A stretch of DNA of 64,000 nt from DASTFY01 sp963813375 (GCA_963813375.1 CAWEYT010000023.1:62001-126000), one strand, 5' to 3'; positions 28,545 to 37,119 are shown, counted from the first letter of the stretch. A program made the numbers and translations. The notes: a model not told the origin generated them from the sequence alone.

Positions 28545-29261
28545 TCAGCCCGTGAAGGCCGCCTCCGCCTTGCCTCGCAATTCGGACACCGCCGCGGTGA
28601 GACCCTCGGGGTGGCGGTACAGGGCCGTGCCCGTGACGAACACGTTGGCCCCCGCCCGCGCCGCGCCACCGATCGTGTCCGCGCTGATGCCACCGTCCAC
28701 CTCGATCTCGATGGCCCGGCCGGAGGCCTCGACCATCGCCCGGACGCGGGCGATCTTGCCTTCCATCGACGACAGGTACTCCTGGCCGCCGAAGCCAGGG
28801 TTGACCGTCATGACGAGCACGAGGTCGACGAGGTCGAGCACCTCGCTGCAGGCCAGCGCCGGGGTCGCGGGGTTGAGCGCGACCCCGGCGGAGGCGCCCA
28901 GTGATTGCACGTGGCCCAGTGTCCGGTGCAGGTGGGTGACGGACTCGGCGTGGACGATGAGCCGCTCGCACCCGGCCGACACGAAGTCCGCGGCCAGCAC
29001 GTCAGGTGTCAGCATCATGAGGTGGGCCTCGAACGGCAGCGTCGTGTGCTTCCTCGCCGCCCGGATGACGTCCGGGCCGAAGGTGAGGTTGGGGACGAAC
29101 TGCCCGTCCATGATGTCCCACTGGATCCGGTCGCAGCCCGCCGCTTCGAGCGCGGCGACCTCGTCACCGAGATGGGCCATGTCGGCCGGGAGGACCGACG
29201 GCGTGATGCGGATGCGAGGCGTCAGGTCGGACCGGTCCGGGACGTCGGGCGATGAGGTCAC
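28545..29261 (-). CDS. rpe: ribulose-phosphate 3-epimerase
   Basis: 238-residue TIM-barrel enzyme interconverting ribulose 5-phosphate and xylulose 5-phosphate in the pentose phosphate pathway. RITPSVLPADMAHLGDEV, the metal/catalytic WDIMDGQFVPNLTFGP, EAHLMM, VNPGFGGQ and EVDGGIS are all family motifs. GTG 29261 is set by a -10 box 8 nt upstream; it adds about 17 residues before the usual first strand. Divergent from the sigma-factor gene. Confidence 0.95.
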   Translation of the reverse strand: MTSSPDVPDRSDLTPRIRITPSVLPADMAHLGDEVAALEAAGCDRIQWDIMDGQFVPNLTFGPDVIRAARKHTTLPFEAHLMMLTPDVLAADFVSAGCERLIVHAESVTHLHRTLGHVQSLGASAGVALNPATPALACSEVLDLVDLVLVMTVNPGFGGQEYLSSMEGKIARVRAMVEASGRAIEIEVDGGISADTIGGAARAGANVFVTGTALYRHPEGLTAAVSELRGKAEAAFTG

Positions 29262-29269
29262 CGAGGCGG

Positions 29270-29275
29270 ACGGTA
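29270..29275 (-). promoter_or_regulatory. -10 box (TACCGT) for rpe
   Basis: On the minus strand TACCGT ends 8 nt before GTG 29261, implying a leaderless rpe mRNA. Confidence 0.45.
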
Positions 29276-29341
29276 GCCGACGACGCCCGGCCCACCCCGG
29301 CCAGCGCTGATCCGAACGGACCGCAGCTCCGTACACCAGGT

Positions 29342-29920
29342 GTGCGCGACTCGTTCGCCGAAGTCTCCGACGCGGCGCTCGTCCTCGGCATCGCGCGCTA
29401 CCACCAGGAGGCGCTGGCCGAGGCGTACCGTCGTCACGCCGGCGCGGTCTTCGGCCTCGCCCGGCGGTTGCTGGGCGAGCAGGCACTGGCCGAGGAGATC
29501 GTGCAGGAGGTCTTCCTACGCCTCTGGAACGACCCCGACCGGTTCGATCCGTCCCGCGGCAGCTTGCGGAGCTACCTCTTGGCGCATGCCCACGGGCGGG
29601 CCGTCGATCTGCTCCGCTCGGAGGGCGCCCGCCGCGCCCGGGAGGAGAAGGACGCCCGGCGCACCGCGGAGGGCGGGTACGACGTGGAGCACGAGGTGTG
29701 GGATCTGGCCACGGCCGATCAGGTCCGCCGGTCGATGGGACGCCTGCCCGAGGGCGAGCGCCTCGCCATCGAGCTGGCCTACTTCGGCGGGTACACCTAC
29801 CGGGAGGTGGCGACCCGGCTCGGCGAGCCCGAGGGGACCGTCAAGAGCCGGATCCGCAACGGGCTGAAGCGGCTGCGGGGCGAGCTCGTCTCGGCCGGGA
29901 TCTCGCTGGGGGAGGGGTGA
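29342..29920 (+). CDS. ECF RNA polymerase sigma factor (SigK/SigL-like)
   Basis: About 192 residues from GTG 29342; the frame is open to ATG 29252, which would overlap rpe, so the shorter form is preferred. Region 2 is YRRHAGAVFGLARRLLGEQALAEEIVQEVFLRLW with RFDPSRGSLRSYLLAHAHGRAVDLLRSE, and region 4 is LPEGERLAIELAYFGGYTYREVATRLGEPEGTVKSRIRNGLKRLR. It is followed 4 nt later by a membrane anti-sigma factor, so it is presumably released by an envelope or redox signal. Confidence 0.92.
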   Translation: MRDSFAEVSDAALVLGIARYHQEALAEAYRRHAGAVFGLARRLLGEQALAEEIVQEVFLRLWNDPDRFDPSRGSLRSYLLAHAHGRAVDLLRSEGARRAREEKDARRTAEGGYDVEHEVWDLATADQVRRSMGRLPEGERLAIELAYFGGYTYREVATRLGEPEGTVKSRIRNGLKRLRGELVSAGISLGEG

Positions 29921-29924
29921 GACG

Positions 29925-30659
29925 ATGACGCCGAACGAGATCGAGGCCCTGCTCGGTGCGTATGCCCTCGACGCCGTCGACGACGAGGAACGGCGGGAGA
30001 TCGAGGCCTACCTGGCCGTCGACCCGCGGGCCCGCGCCGAGGTCGAGATGCACCGGGAGGTCGCCACGCTGATGGCCTTCAGCGGCGCCGCGGCACCGGA
30101 GGGGCTGTGGGACCGCATCGCGGGTTCGCTGGACGAGCGGGCACCGGAACCCGGTCCCGAGCTGGCCAAGGTGCTGCCGGCGCGACCGCAGGCGCCACGA
30201 GGGCGCCGCTGGTCGACCGCGGTGCTCGTCGGTGCCGCGGCCGCGGCGGCGGTGGCGGCCGCGGTCATCACCGTGGCTGCCGTCCGGGAGCCCGACGCGC
30301 CCCCCGCGGCGCTGGACAGCATGGCGCAGGTGTTCGACCGCGCCATGGCCGATCCGGACGCCACCAGGGTGGTGCTGCGCAGCGAGGACGACGCCCAGCG
30401 GGCCGTCGCCGTGCTGGAGCCCGGTGGTCTGGGCGTCATCTCCCTCCGTGACCTCCCCGACCTCGGACCCGAGCGCACCTATCAGCTCTGGGGGGTCATC
30501 GAGGACGAGGTGATCTCGCTCGGCGTGCTCGGGAACCGACCGGGCGTGGAGCCCTTCACGGTCAGGGGCGACCTCAGCGCCCTGGTCGTGACCGACGAGG
30601 TGGCCGGAGGCGTGACGTCGTCGACGCAGCCGGCGCTCCTGGCCGGGACGGTCGCCTGA
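29925..30659 (+). CDS. RskA-type anti-sigma factor
   Basis: 244 residues. The N-terminal anti-sigma helices (IEALLGAYALDAVDDEERREIEAYLAVDP...EVEMHREVATLMA) are cytosolic. One membrane helix lies at about 96-117 (STAVLVGAAAAAAVAAAVITVAAV), and an outside RskA domain contains ERTYQLWGVIEDEVISLGVLG. It binds and holds the sigma factor encoded just upstream. ATG 29925 follows a GAGGGG-type ribosome-binding site inside the end of the sigma gene. Confidence 0.9.
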   Translation: MTPNEIEALLGAYALDAVDDEERREIEAYLAVDPRARAEVEMHREVATLMAFSGAAAPEGLWDRIAGSLDERAPEPGPELAKVLPARPQAPRGRRWSTAVLVGAAAAAAVAAAVITVAAVREPDAPPAALDSMAQVFDRAMADPDATRVVLRSEDDAQRAVAVLEPGGLGVISLRDLPDLGPERTYQLWGVIEDEVISLGVLGNRPGVEPFTVRGDLSALVVTDEVAGGVTSSTQPALLAGTVA

Positions 30660-30682
30660 GTGCCTGTCGGCGGCCGACCTGG

Positions 30683-30688
30683 CAGGAT
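30683..30688 (+). promoter_or_regulatory. weak -10-like box (CAGGAT) before psuG
   Basis: CAGGAT ends 7 nt before GTG 30696, the same geometry as the other boxes, but the first base is not T. It overlaps the alternative ATG 30687. Confidence 0.3.
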
Positions 30689-30695
30689 GGCCACC

Positions 30696-31607
30696 GTGCC
30701 GCTCACGCCCCGCGTCGCGCCCGAGGTGGCGGAGGCGCTGGCCGCCGGCGCGCCGGTCGTGGCGCTCGAGTCGACGATCTTCTCGCACCTCGGGCTGCCC
30801 TCCCCGGCCAACCGGGAGGCGCTCGAGCGGTGCCTGGCCGTGGTCCGGGCCGGCGGTGGCGTGCCGGCCGTGACGGCGGTGCTGGACGGGGTGCCACGGG
30901 TGGGCGTCGACGCCGCTGAGCACGCCCGCATCTGCGGTCCGGCCCGCAAGGCCGCCGAGCGGGACCTGGGGATGGCCGTCGCCATGGGATGGGAGTACGG
31001 CGCCACCACCGTGTCCGGAGCGCTCGCCCTGGCCGCCGCCGCCGGGATCAGCGTGTTCTCGACCGGGGGCATCGGCGGCGTCCATCGCAACGCCGACGCC
31101 ACCGGTGACATCTCCGCCGATCTCGACGCCATCGCCCACCACCCGCTGGTCACGGTGTGCGCCGGCGCCAAGGCCTTCCTCGACCTGCCCCGCACCCTCG
31201 AGCACCTCGAGATGGCCGGCGTGCCGGTGCTCGGCTGGCGGCACGACTGGTTCCCCGCCTTCTACACCCGCTCGTCGGGCCTGCCCGTGCCCCACCGGGT
31301 GGAGTCGGCGGCGGTGGTGGCCGAGGCGCTCGCTCACCGGGCCCGACCGGCGACGGGGATCCTCCTCACCGTGCCGATCCCCGAGGCCGACGCGCTCGAC
31401 GCCGCCAACCTCGACGAGGTCCTCGTCGCCGCCCTCGGCGATGCGGAGGCCAGCAGCATCTCCGGAGCGGCGGTGACGCCATTCGTGCTCGGCCGGATCG
31501 GCGAGGTCACCTCGGGCACGAGCATCCCCGCCAACCTGGCCCTCGCCGAGAACAACTGCCGGGTGGCCACCGAGGTCGCCTCCGCGATCGCCGCCCGGCG
31601 CTCGTGA
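30696..31607 (+). CDS. psuG: pseudouridine-5'-phosphate glycosidase
   Basis: 303 residues. PsuG cleaves pseudouridine 5'-phosphate to uracil and ribose 5-phosphate (Mn-dependent). PVVALESTIFSHLGLPSPAN, GATTVSGALALAAAAGISVFSTGGIGGVHR, DISADL, VCAGAKAFLDL and ENNCRVATEVA match the family along the whole length. The partner kinase PsuK is not adjacent. Start options are GTG 30660, ATG 30687 and GTG 30696; the last gives the family length. The stop overlaps ndh (GTGA). Confidence 0.92.
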   Translation: MPLTPRVAPEVAEALAAGAPVVALESTIFSHLGLPSPANREALERCLAVVRAGGGVPAVTAVLDGVPRVGVDAAEHARICGPARKAAERDLGMAVAMGWEYGATTVSGALALAAAAGISVFSTGGIGGVHRNADATGDISADLDAIAHHPLVTVCAGAKAFLDLPRTLEHLEMAGVPVLGWRHDWFPAFYTRSSGLPVPHRVESAAVVAEALAHRARPATGILLTVPIPEADALDAANLDEVLVAALGDAEASSISGAAVTPFVLGRIGEVTSGTSIPANLALAENNCRVATEVASAIAARRS

Positions 31608-32861
31608 CGCACCGGGTCGTCGTCGTCGGAGCCGGGTTCGGCGGCCTGGCGGCGGTGAAGGGCCTGCGCGACGCGCCCGTCGACGTCACCCTCGTCGACG
31701 CCAACAACTTCCACACCTTCCAGCCGCTCCTGTACCAGGTGGCCACGGCCGGCCTGGACGTGGACGACGTTGCCTACCCGGTGCGGGGGATCTTCCGCCG
31801 TCAGCGCAACGTGACCATCCGCATGGCCCGGGTGACCGCCGTCGACCTCGACGATCGGCTCGTCCGCGTCGACCGGGGCCTGCCGCTCCCGTACGACTAC
31901 CTGGTCGTCGCCGCCGGCGCGGTGAGCAACGACTACGGCGTGCCCGGCGTGCAGGAGCACTGCTTCCCCCTCAAGTCCGTGGACGACGCCGTGCGGCTGC
32001 GCAACGCCATCCTCGACCGCTTCGAGCAGGTGGCGGCGTCGCCGGAGCCACCAAGCGACGGCGAGCTCGACGTCGTGATCTGCGGTGGCGGCCCGACCGG
32101 GGTGGAGATGGCCGGTGCGGTGCGCGAGCTGTTCACCAAGGTCATCAGCCGCGACTTCCCCGGCGACGAGGTCGGCCAGGCCCGGGTGGTGCTGGTGGAG
32201 GCCGCCGACCGGCTCCTGGGCACGTTCTCCACGCTCTCGTCGGACCGGGCCCTGCGGACGTTGCGCCGGCGAGGGGTCGACGTGCTGCTCGGAACGGGCG
32301 TGGCCCGGGTCGACGACGGTGGTGTCCACCTCGTCGACGGCCGGCTGCTGCCGTCCCGGACCGTCGTGTGGGCGGCCGGGGTGCGGGCCAGCCCACTGGC
32401 CGCGTTGCTCGACCTGCCCCTCGCCCGGGGAGGGCGGCTGCTCGTCGACGACGACCTGTCGGTGCCGGGCCATCCGGAGGTGTTCGCCGTCGGGGACGTC
32501 GCCGCCGCCCACCGACCTCGACGGCGCACCGCTACCCCAGGTGGCGCAGCCGGCCATCCAGGGCGGTCGCCACGCCGCCCGCCAGATCCGCCGCCGGCTG
32601 CAGGGCCTGCCCGGCGAGCCCTTCCGCTATCACGACAAGGGATCGATGGCCACCATCGGGCGCAACGAGGCGGTGACGGAGCTGCCCCGGGGCATCCGGC
32701 TGTGGGGCTGGCTCGGCTGGGTGTCCTGGTTGGGCCTTCACCTCGTGCAGCTCATGGGGTTCCGCAACCGCCTGAACGTGCTCGTCAACTGGGCCTGGAA
32801 CTACGTCACCTACGACCGCGGCGCCCGATTGCTGGCCGAAGCCGACCGCGAGCTCCGGTGA
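31604..32861 (+). CDS. ndh: type-II NADH dehydrogenase (frameshift near 32515)
   Basis: FAD enzyme that oxidises NADH and reduces the quinone pool without pumping protons. FAD motif VVVGAGFGGLAAVKGL at the N-terminus, FQPLLYQVATAGL, NAD motif VICGGGPTGVEMAGAVREL and FAVGDVAAA. One extra base near 32515 shifts the frame; it continues as QPAIQGGRHAARQIRRRL and ends with the amphipathic membrane-binding stretch WGWLGWVSWLGLHLVQLMGF. GTG 31604 overlaps the psuG stop. Confidence 0.92.
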
Positions 32862-33462
32862 CCGCTTCGAGCTCCGCCATCGATCGCTCGACCCGGGTCA
32901 GGAACGCTCGGCGATCCGTCTCGTCCGAGCGGTCCACGCCGTAGAGCGCGATCCAGCGGGTCCTGACCAGCGGGTGGCAACAGGCCCGCATCCGGCGCAG
33001 CACGACCCGCTTGCCCGGCTCGCCCTCGACCGCGTTGATCCACTTCGGGGAGCCATGGGTCGTGACGGCCACGAGGTGGCGGAGGTTCGGCAGTCCGGGC
33101 TGAGTGCGCCGGGACCCCGGACGCCGGGTGAACGCCACACCGTCGATCCAGACCCGGTCCAGCCAGCCCGAGAGGATGGCCGGCTGCCCGCCCCACCACG
33201 TGGGGTACACGAGCACCAGCGCGTCCGCTCGCCGGAGACGAGCGGCGTGCGCCTGCACGTCGTCCGGCCACTCGGCCGGTCGTGACGGTCGGTTCGACCG
33301 CTCCCACTCCCACCGGGACAGGCGGGGCTCGAAGCCCTCGGCGTCGAGATCGGCCACGTCCACCGCATGCCCCGCGGCCTCGAGCCCGGCGACGGCGGCG
33401 GCCCTCACCGCGGCGACATAGCTGTCGGCCAGCGGGTGAGCCGAGACCAGCAGCACGTTCAC
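32806..33462 (-). CDS. flavodoxin-fold NAD(P)H dehydrogenase (quinone) 1
   Basis: 218 residues from GTG 33462 (VNVLLVSAHPLADSYVAAV). The flavin-binding LVYPTWWGGQPAILSGWLDRVW is typical of the NQO/KefF/MdaB family of two-electron quinone reductases. It is homologous to the gene just upstream (33500-34090). Its last 56 nt run antisense to the ndh 3' end. Confidence 0.87.
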   Translation of the reverse strand: MNVLLVSAHPLADSYVAAVRAAAVAGLEAAGHAVDVADLDAEGFEPRLSRWEWERSNRPSRPAEWPDDVQAHAARLRRADALVLVYPTWWGGQPAILSGWLDRVWIDGVAFTRRPGSRRTQPGLPNLRHLVAVTTHGSPKWINAVEGEPGKRVVLRRMRACCHPLVRTRWIALYGVDRSDETDRRAFLTRVERSMAELEAVTGARGRLRPAIGRRGRR

Positions 33463-33499
33463 GACGAGCCCCGGTCCATCGCCGCCCTCACAGCCGTCC

Positions 33500-34090
33500 T
33501 TACAGCCGGCCCAGGCGCTGCTGGACCCTGGCGAGGAAGGCCTCCCGCTGCGCTGCGGTCGCGGCGTCGACCGAGTACAGGGCCAGCCACGTCGTGCGGC
33601 AGGTTCGCGCACACACCATGCGCAGTGCCCGGAGGAAGATGCGGCGACCACTGTCGTGCACGAGCCGGACCCCCGCCCACGAGGACCGGTACGTGCTGAT
33701 CCCGACCACGGTGCGGACATGGCGCAGATCGGACACGACCTTGTGGGTCCGCTCGTCCAGGTGGAACGCCACGCCGGGCACGAGCACGCGCTCGAGCCAA
33801 CCCTTCAGCACCGCCGGTGGCCCCGCCCACCAGGTGGGGTACACGAACACCAGGGCGTCGGCCCAGCGGACGAGCTCCGCGTGGCGGGCCACCTGCGGGG
33901 AGCAGATGGGGGAGTCGGTGAGGTAGGCCGTTCGTTCCTCGGCCGACATCGCGGGCGCGAAGTCCTCGGCATAGAGGTCGATGGCCGCCACCTCGTGGCC
34001 GCCTCGGCGCAGGGAGGTCGTCGCGGTGGCGAAGAGCGCGGCGCTCAGGCTGTCGGGGCTGGGATGGGCATGGACCACGAGCGCCCGCAT
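33500..34090 (-). CDS. flavodoxin-fold NAD(P)H dehydrogenase (quinone) 2
   Basis: 196 residues from ATG 34090 (MRALVVHAHPSPDSLSAALF). LVFVYPTWWAGPPAVLKGWLERVL binds the flavin and nicotinamide sides. A TACGAT box lies 8 nt before the ATG. It ends 37 nt before its paralogue; the pair look like an old tandem duplication. Confidence 0.88.
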   Translation of the reverse strand: MRALVVHAHPSPDSLSAALFATATTSLRRGGHEVAAIDLYAEDFAPAMSAEERTAYLTDSPICSPQVARHAELVRWADALVFVYPTWWAGPPAVLKGWLERVLVPGVAFHLDERTHKVVSDLRHVRTVVGISTYRSSWAGVRLVHDSGRRIFLRALRMVCARTCRTTWLALYSVDAATAAQREAFLARVQQRLGRL

Positions 34091-34731
34091 CGCGGCGCAT
34101 CGTAGGAGGGTCGTGCTTCCGGGCCCGCGTGCTCGCGTAGCTCGTCGATCAGGACGTCCATGGCCGCATGACCGGTCGCGAAGTAGCGGGAGCGGCGGTG
34201 GGCTCCCACGCTCCAACCGAAGCGTCGGTCCGGGTGCAGGGTGATCATCGTCCGCCACCGACCCCACGGGACCAGGTCGAGCTCGACGGGGAGCGGCACC
34301 GGCGAGAGCCAGAGGTGCAGGCGGCCGGCGATGGCTCGCAGCTGCGACGCGTCGGACCGGCTCCGCCCGGCCGAATCGACCGACAAGGTGAGCGTGCCTC
34401 GCGGTGTCACGATCGGTTCGGCCAGGTGGGGGAGCACGGCGTCGAAGGCGCGGACGGCGTCGCCCGGTGCCATCACGAGGTGCCGTGCGATGGCGATGAC
34501 GAGGCCGCGCGACGTTTCGTACCCGGCCCCCGCGTTGGGGGCGGCCGGTGTCGCCATCCGCTCCGAGAGCTGGTGCGCAGCGCGCCCGAGCGCGACCCAG
34601 CTCTCGTGCACCGCACCCGTGAGGTGCGGGCGGGGCGCCTCCGGGGTCGGCTCGTGTTGCTCGTCCCGTTCGGTGCCGGGGGCGACGACATAGAGCGGCA
34701 GCGGGCCGCCCTCGGGCTCGGTGGGAGCCAT
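34045..34731 (-). CDS. hypothetical protein
   Basis: 228 residues from ATG 34731; no family recognised. It is soluble with no signal peptide, and has a Pro-rich start and a conserved-looking second half (LWLSPVPLPVELDLVPWGRWRTMITLHPDRRFGW, TGHAAMDVLIDELREHA). The last 46 nt overlap the start and -10 box of the quinone reductase 2 gene, so the end may be affected by an indel. Confidence 0.65.
   Translation of the reverse strand: MAPTEPEGGPLPLYVVAPGTERDEQHEPTPEAPRPHLTGAVHESWVALGRAAHQLSERMATPAAPNAGAGYETSRGLVIAIARHLVMAPGDAVRAFDAVLPHLAEPIVTPRGTLTLSVDSAGRSRSDASQLRAIAGRLHLWLSPVPLPVELDLVPWGRWRTMITLHPDRRFGWSVGAHRRSRYFATGHAAMDVLIDELREHAGPEARPSYDAPRCGRSWSMPIPAPTA
34099..34104 (-). promoter_or_regulatory. 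-10 box (TACGAT) for quinone reductase 2
   Basis: On the minus strand TACGAT ends 8 nt before ATG 34090 and lies inside the 3' end of the upstream hypothetical gene. Confidence 0.45.
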
Positions 34732-34779
34732 GGGGCGATCATCGCGCCGCCCGGCGGTGGGGTGAAGCAGGCGGAGCGC

Positions 34780-35322
34780 TCAGGCCTTGACCAGCTCGAC
34801 GTCGAGCTCGATCTTCACCTTGTCGCCCACGAGCACGCCGCCGGTCTCCAGGGCGACGTTCCACGTCAGCTCCCAGTCCTTGCGACTGATCTCCGTCTCG
34901 GCGGTGAAGCCGGCCCGGGTGCCGCCCCACGGGTCCTGCTGCACGCCGTCGAACGACAGCTCGAAGTCGACGCTGCGCGTCGTTCCGGCCACGGTCAGGT
35001 CGCCGCTGAGCACGTAGTCGCCGCCGTCGTCCTTGATGCCCGTGGAGGTGAAGGTCATGGTCGGGTGCTTGTCGACGTCGAAGAAGTCGGCGCTCTTGAG
35101 GTGGGCGTCGCGCTGTTCGTCACCGGTGGTCACCGAACCGAGGTCGACGCTGGCCTCGACCCGCGACTCGAGCGGGCTCTCGGCGATCGTGACCGTCCCG
35201 GTGAAGGAGGTGAACCGGCCGCGGACCTTGCTGATCATGAGGTGGCGGGCGCTGAACCCGACGATGCTGTGGCTCGGGTCGACGTTCCACACGCCAGGGG
35301 TGAGGTCGGACAGGGTGCTCAT
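34780..35322 (-). CDS. YceI family lipocalin-like protein
   Basis: 180 residues, cytosolic form without a signal peptide. VWNVDPSHSIVGFSARHLMISKVRGRF, GSVTTGDEQRDAHLKSADFFDVDKHPTM and GDLTVAGTTRSVDF are YceI hallmarks; the barrel binds isoprenoid-like or amide lipids. It is transcribed from a strong promoter (TTGTGT-16-TACAAT) that overlaps a palindrome shared with the divergent MarR gene, so MarR control is likely. AGGTCTTCCAT at the start leaves AAGACC; CCCCTTGGAGG is the ribosome-binding site. Confidence 0.93.
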   Translation of the reverse strand: MSTLSDLTPGVWNVDPSHSIVGFSARHLMISKVRGRFTSFTGTVTIAESPLESRVEASVDLGSVTTGDEQRDAHLKSADFFDVDKHPTMTFTSTGIKDDGGDYVLSGDLTVAGTTRSVDFELSFDGVQQDPWGGTRAGFTAETEISRKDWELTWNVALETGGVLVGDKVKIELDVELVKA

Positions 35323-35357
35323 GGAAGACCTCCAAGGGGGGAGAGCGGTTGCCTAGA

Positions 35358-35396
35358 CAATGATTGTAGCACAAATATTTGTTGACACAACTATTG
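35358..35396. promoter_or_regulatory. MarR-type operator palindrome
   Basis: A 39-nt imperfect palindrome with the perfect core ACAAATATTTGT (35371-35382) and outer arms CAATgaTTGT and ACAActATTG. It is strikingly AT-rich in this GC-rich genome. It covers the YceI promoter and the -35 of the MarR gene. Confidence 0.7.
35363..35390 (-). promoter_or_regulatory. promoter for yceI (TTGTGT-16 bp-TACAAT)
   Basis: On the minus strand the -35 is TTGTGT (35385-35390) and the -10 is TACAAT (35363-35368), 16 bp apart; the best sigma-70-like promoter in the window. Confidence 0.65.
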
Positions 35397-35412
35397 GTCC
35401 CGACCGTAGCAT
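35382..35412 (+). promoter_or_regulatory. promoter for marR (TTGACA-19 bp-TAGCAT)
   Basis: TTGACA at 35382-35387 and TAGCAT at 35407-35412, with a long 19-bp spacer. The -10 ends 7 nt before GTG 35420 and covers the alternative ATG 35411. Confidence 0.5.
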
Positions 35413-35419
35413 GGGCCCT

Positions 35420-35896
35420 GTGACCTCGGCTCCTTCGTCTGCGCGCTGGTTGACCGAGCGCGAGCAGCGGGCCTGGAGGGCGTTCGTCTCCGTCTCCTCG
35501 GTGGTCATGGCCGAGCTGGACGCCGAGCTGGAGGCGGCCCACGGGATGTCGCTGGGCGAGTACGCCGTGCTGGTCGAACTGTCCGAGGCGCCCGAGCAGC
35601 GGCTGCGCATGACGGACCTGGCCGGTCGGCTGCACCTGTCGCCCAGCGGGCTCACCCGCCGCTTCGACCGTCTGGCCCGGCAAGGCCTCGTGACCCGCGA
35701 GGCGTGCCCGACGGATCGCCGCGCGGTCTACGCCGGCCTCACGCCGGCCGGCCTCCAGCGCCTGGAGGACGCGGCGCCGGACCATGTGGCCGGGGTGCGC
35801 CGTCTGCTCGTCGACCGCCTCGACGACGCCCAGCTCGACCAGCTCGCGGACGCCCTCGAGATGCTGCGGTCGACCTGCGACGAGCCCGCGGGCTGA
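35420..35896 (+). CDS. MarR family transcriptional regulator
   Basis: 158 residues. The winged helix RMTDLAGRLHLSPSGLTRRFDRLARQGLVTREACPTDRRAVYAGLTPAG is typical of the HPr/MarR group. It is divergent from yceI, with an operator palindrome between. GTG 35420 is chosen because the -10 overlaps the ATG at 35411. It probably represses itself and YceI until a phenolic-type ligand or oxidant is present. Confidence 0.92.
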   Translation: MTSAPSSARWLTEREQRAWRAFVSVSSVVMAELDAELEAAHGMSLGEYAVLVELSEAPEQRLRMTDLAGRLHLSPSGLTRRFDRLARQGLVTREACPTDRRAVYAGLTPAGLQRLEDAAPDHVAGVRRLLVDRLDDAQLDQLADALEMLRSTCDEPAG

Positions 35897-35948
35897 CGCC
35901 GCCCGAGTCCCGCCCGGGCCGCTCGGAGCCTGCCGCGGCAGCCGCTCC

Positions 35949-36626
35949 TCAGACCGTGCGCATGTCTGACGGCAGGTGCTCGACGTCGGACAGGCGGGAG
36001 AGCCCGAAGCACCAGCCCTCCCCGGTCGGCAGGGACACCACGCGGGTGAGCGACGCGTGCCCGAGGATGAATCGGTCCCACTCCCAGGGCACCGGGGCCA
36101 GTCCGAGCAGGTGGCAGATGGTCACCGTGTTCGTGCCGGCGTGAGCCACGAGCAGGACGCGGAGCTCCGGGTTCGTCACCCGCCACACCGGCAAGGTCTC
36201 GTGGGCGGGTTCGATGCCCCGCTCGGCCAGGAAGAGCTGCGCGCCGAGGCGGATGCGGGCCACGAAGTCCCGGACCGGCTCGCCTCCCTCGAGCCCGTCC
36301 CAGCGCTGATCGGGCGGCCTGGCCCGCTCCTCGGCGAAGGCCTCCTCGGCCCGCTCGGCCGGGGTGCCGTGCCACACCGGGTTGCGGATCTCCTCCAGCC
36401 AGTCATCGATCACCTCGTCCTGGCCCAGGTGGGCCAAGAGGGGTGCCGCGGTCTGCCGGGCCCGGGTCATGGGCGAGACGAAGATCTGGTCGAAGTGCTC
36501 GCCGGCCAGGCGGTCGGCGAGGCGCTCGGCCTGCTCGTGCCCGCGGGTCGTCAGGGGAGGGTCGTCGACGCTGAAACCGTCTCTCACCCATTCGGGCTCT
36601 CCGTGGCGGACCAGCACCAGCTCCAT
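35949..36626 (-). CDS. histidine phosphatase family protein
   Basis: 225 residues of the phosphoglycerate-mutase-like superfamily. The phosphohistidine motif is LVRHGEPEW (H8), with SPMTRARQTAAPLL and the second histidine in LLVAHAGTNTV. It is longer than small SixA-type enzymes. Substrate not predictable. ATG 36626 has a TACAGT -10 box 8 nt upstream. Confidence 0.9.
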   Translation of the reverse strand: MELVLVRHGEPEWVRDGFSVDDPPLTTRGHEQAERLADRLAGEHFDQIFVSPMTRARQTAAPLLAHLGQDEVIDDWLEEIRNPVWHGTPAERAEEAFAEERARPPDQRWDGLEGGEPVRDFVARIRLGAQLFLAERGIEPAHETLPVWRVTNPELRVLLVAHAGTNTVTICHLLGLAPVPWEWDRFILGHASLTRVVSLPTGEGWCFGLSRLSDVEHLPSDMRTV

Positions 36627-36634
36627 CGCCGGCG

Positions 36635-36640
36635 ACTGTA
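36635..36640 (-). promoter_or_regulatory. -10 box (TACAGT) for the histidine phosphatase gene
   Basis: On the minus strand TACAGT ends 8 nt before ATG 36626, leaving no ribosome-binding site. Confidence 0.45.
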
Positions 36641-36697
36641 GAGGCGCGTCCCTCCGCGGACCCATCCGCCGGCGTTGCCGGATCGAAGAGCCGGGCG

Positions 36698-37101
36698 ATG
36701 ACCGATGACGCCTTCCTCGCTGCCGTCGACGCCGGACGGGAGCCACGGGACCACGTGGCGAACCTGCGGCTGGCCTGGCTGCTCCTGGACCGTGACAAGG
36801 GGGCGGCCGACCGGGAGTTGTTCGTGGCGCTGGGGCGCCGCGCCCGGATCACCGATGGTCGGGTCCACTGCACGCGGACCACGGCCTGGCTCGCCGTCGT
36901 ACGGGCGGCCCGGGCGGCGGTGGGCCCGCGGGGTCGGGTTCGCCGAACTGCTCGTCGCTTCGCCCCGAGCTCCTCGAGCGGCGTCTGCTCGACCGTTACT
37001 ACGAGCCGGCCACACTGACCGATCCGCGTGCCGCCGCCGTGTTCGTCGCCCCCGATCGTCGCCCCCTCCCGGGCGCGCGGGCGTGGCTCCTCGCTGGCTG
37101 A
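36698..37101 (+). CDS. hypothetical protein (frameshift near 36940)
   Basis: About 134 residues once a missing base near 36940 is restored. The first part is MTDDAFLAAVDAGREPRDHV and LRLAWLLLDRDKGAADRELF; after the break comes RPELLERRLLDRYYEPATLT to RAWLLAG (TGA 37099-37101). Alpha-helical, soluble, no family recognised. Without correction the frame ends at 37018 with an unnatural Ser/Arg-rich tail. Confidence 0.6.
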
Positions 37102-37119
37102 CCGTCCCCCGGGTCGGGC

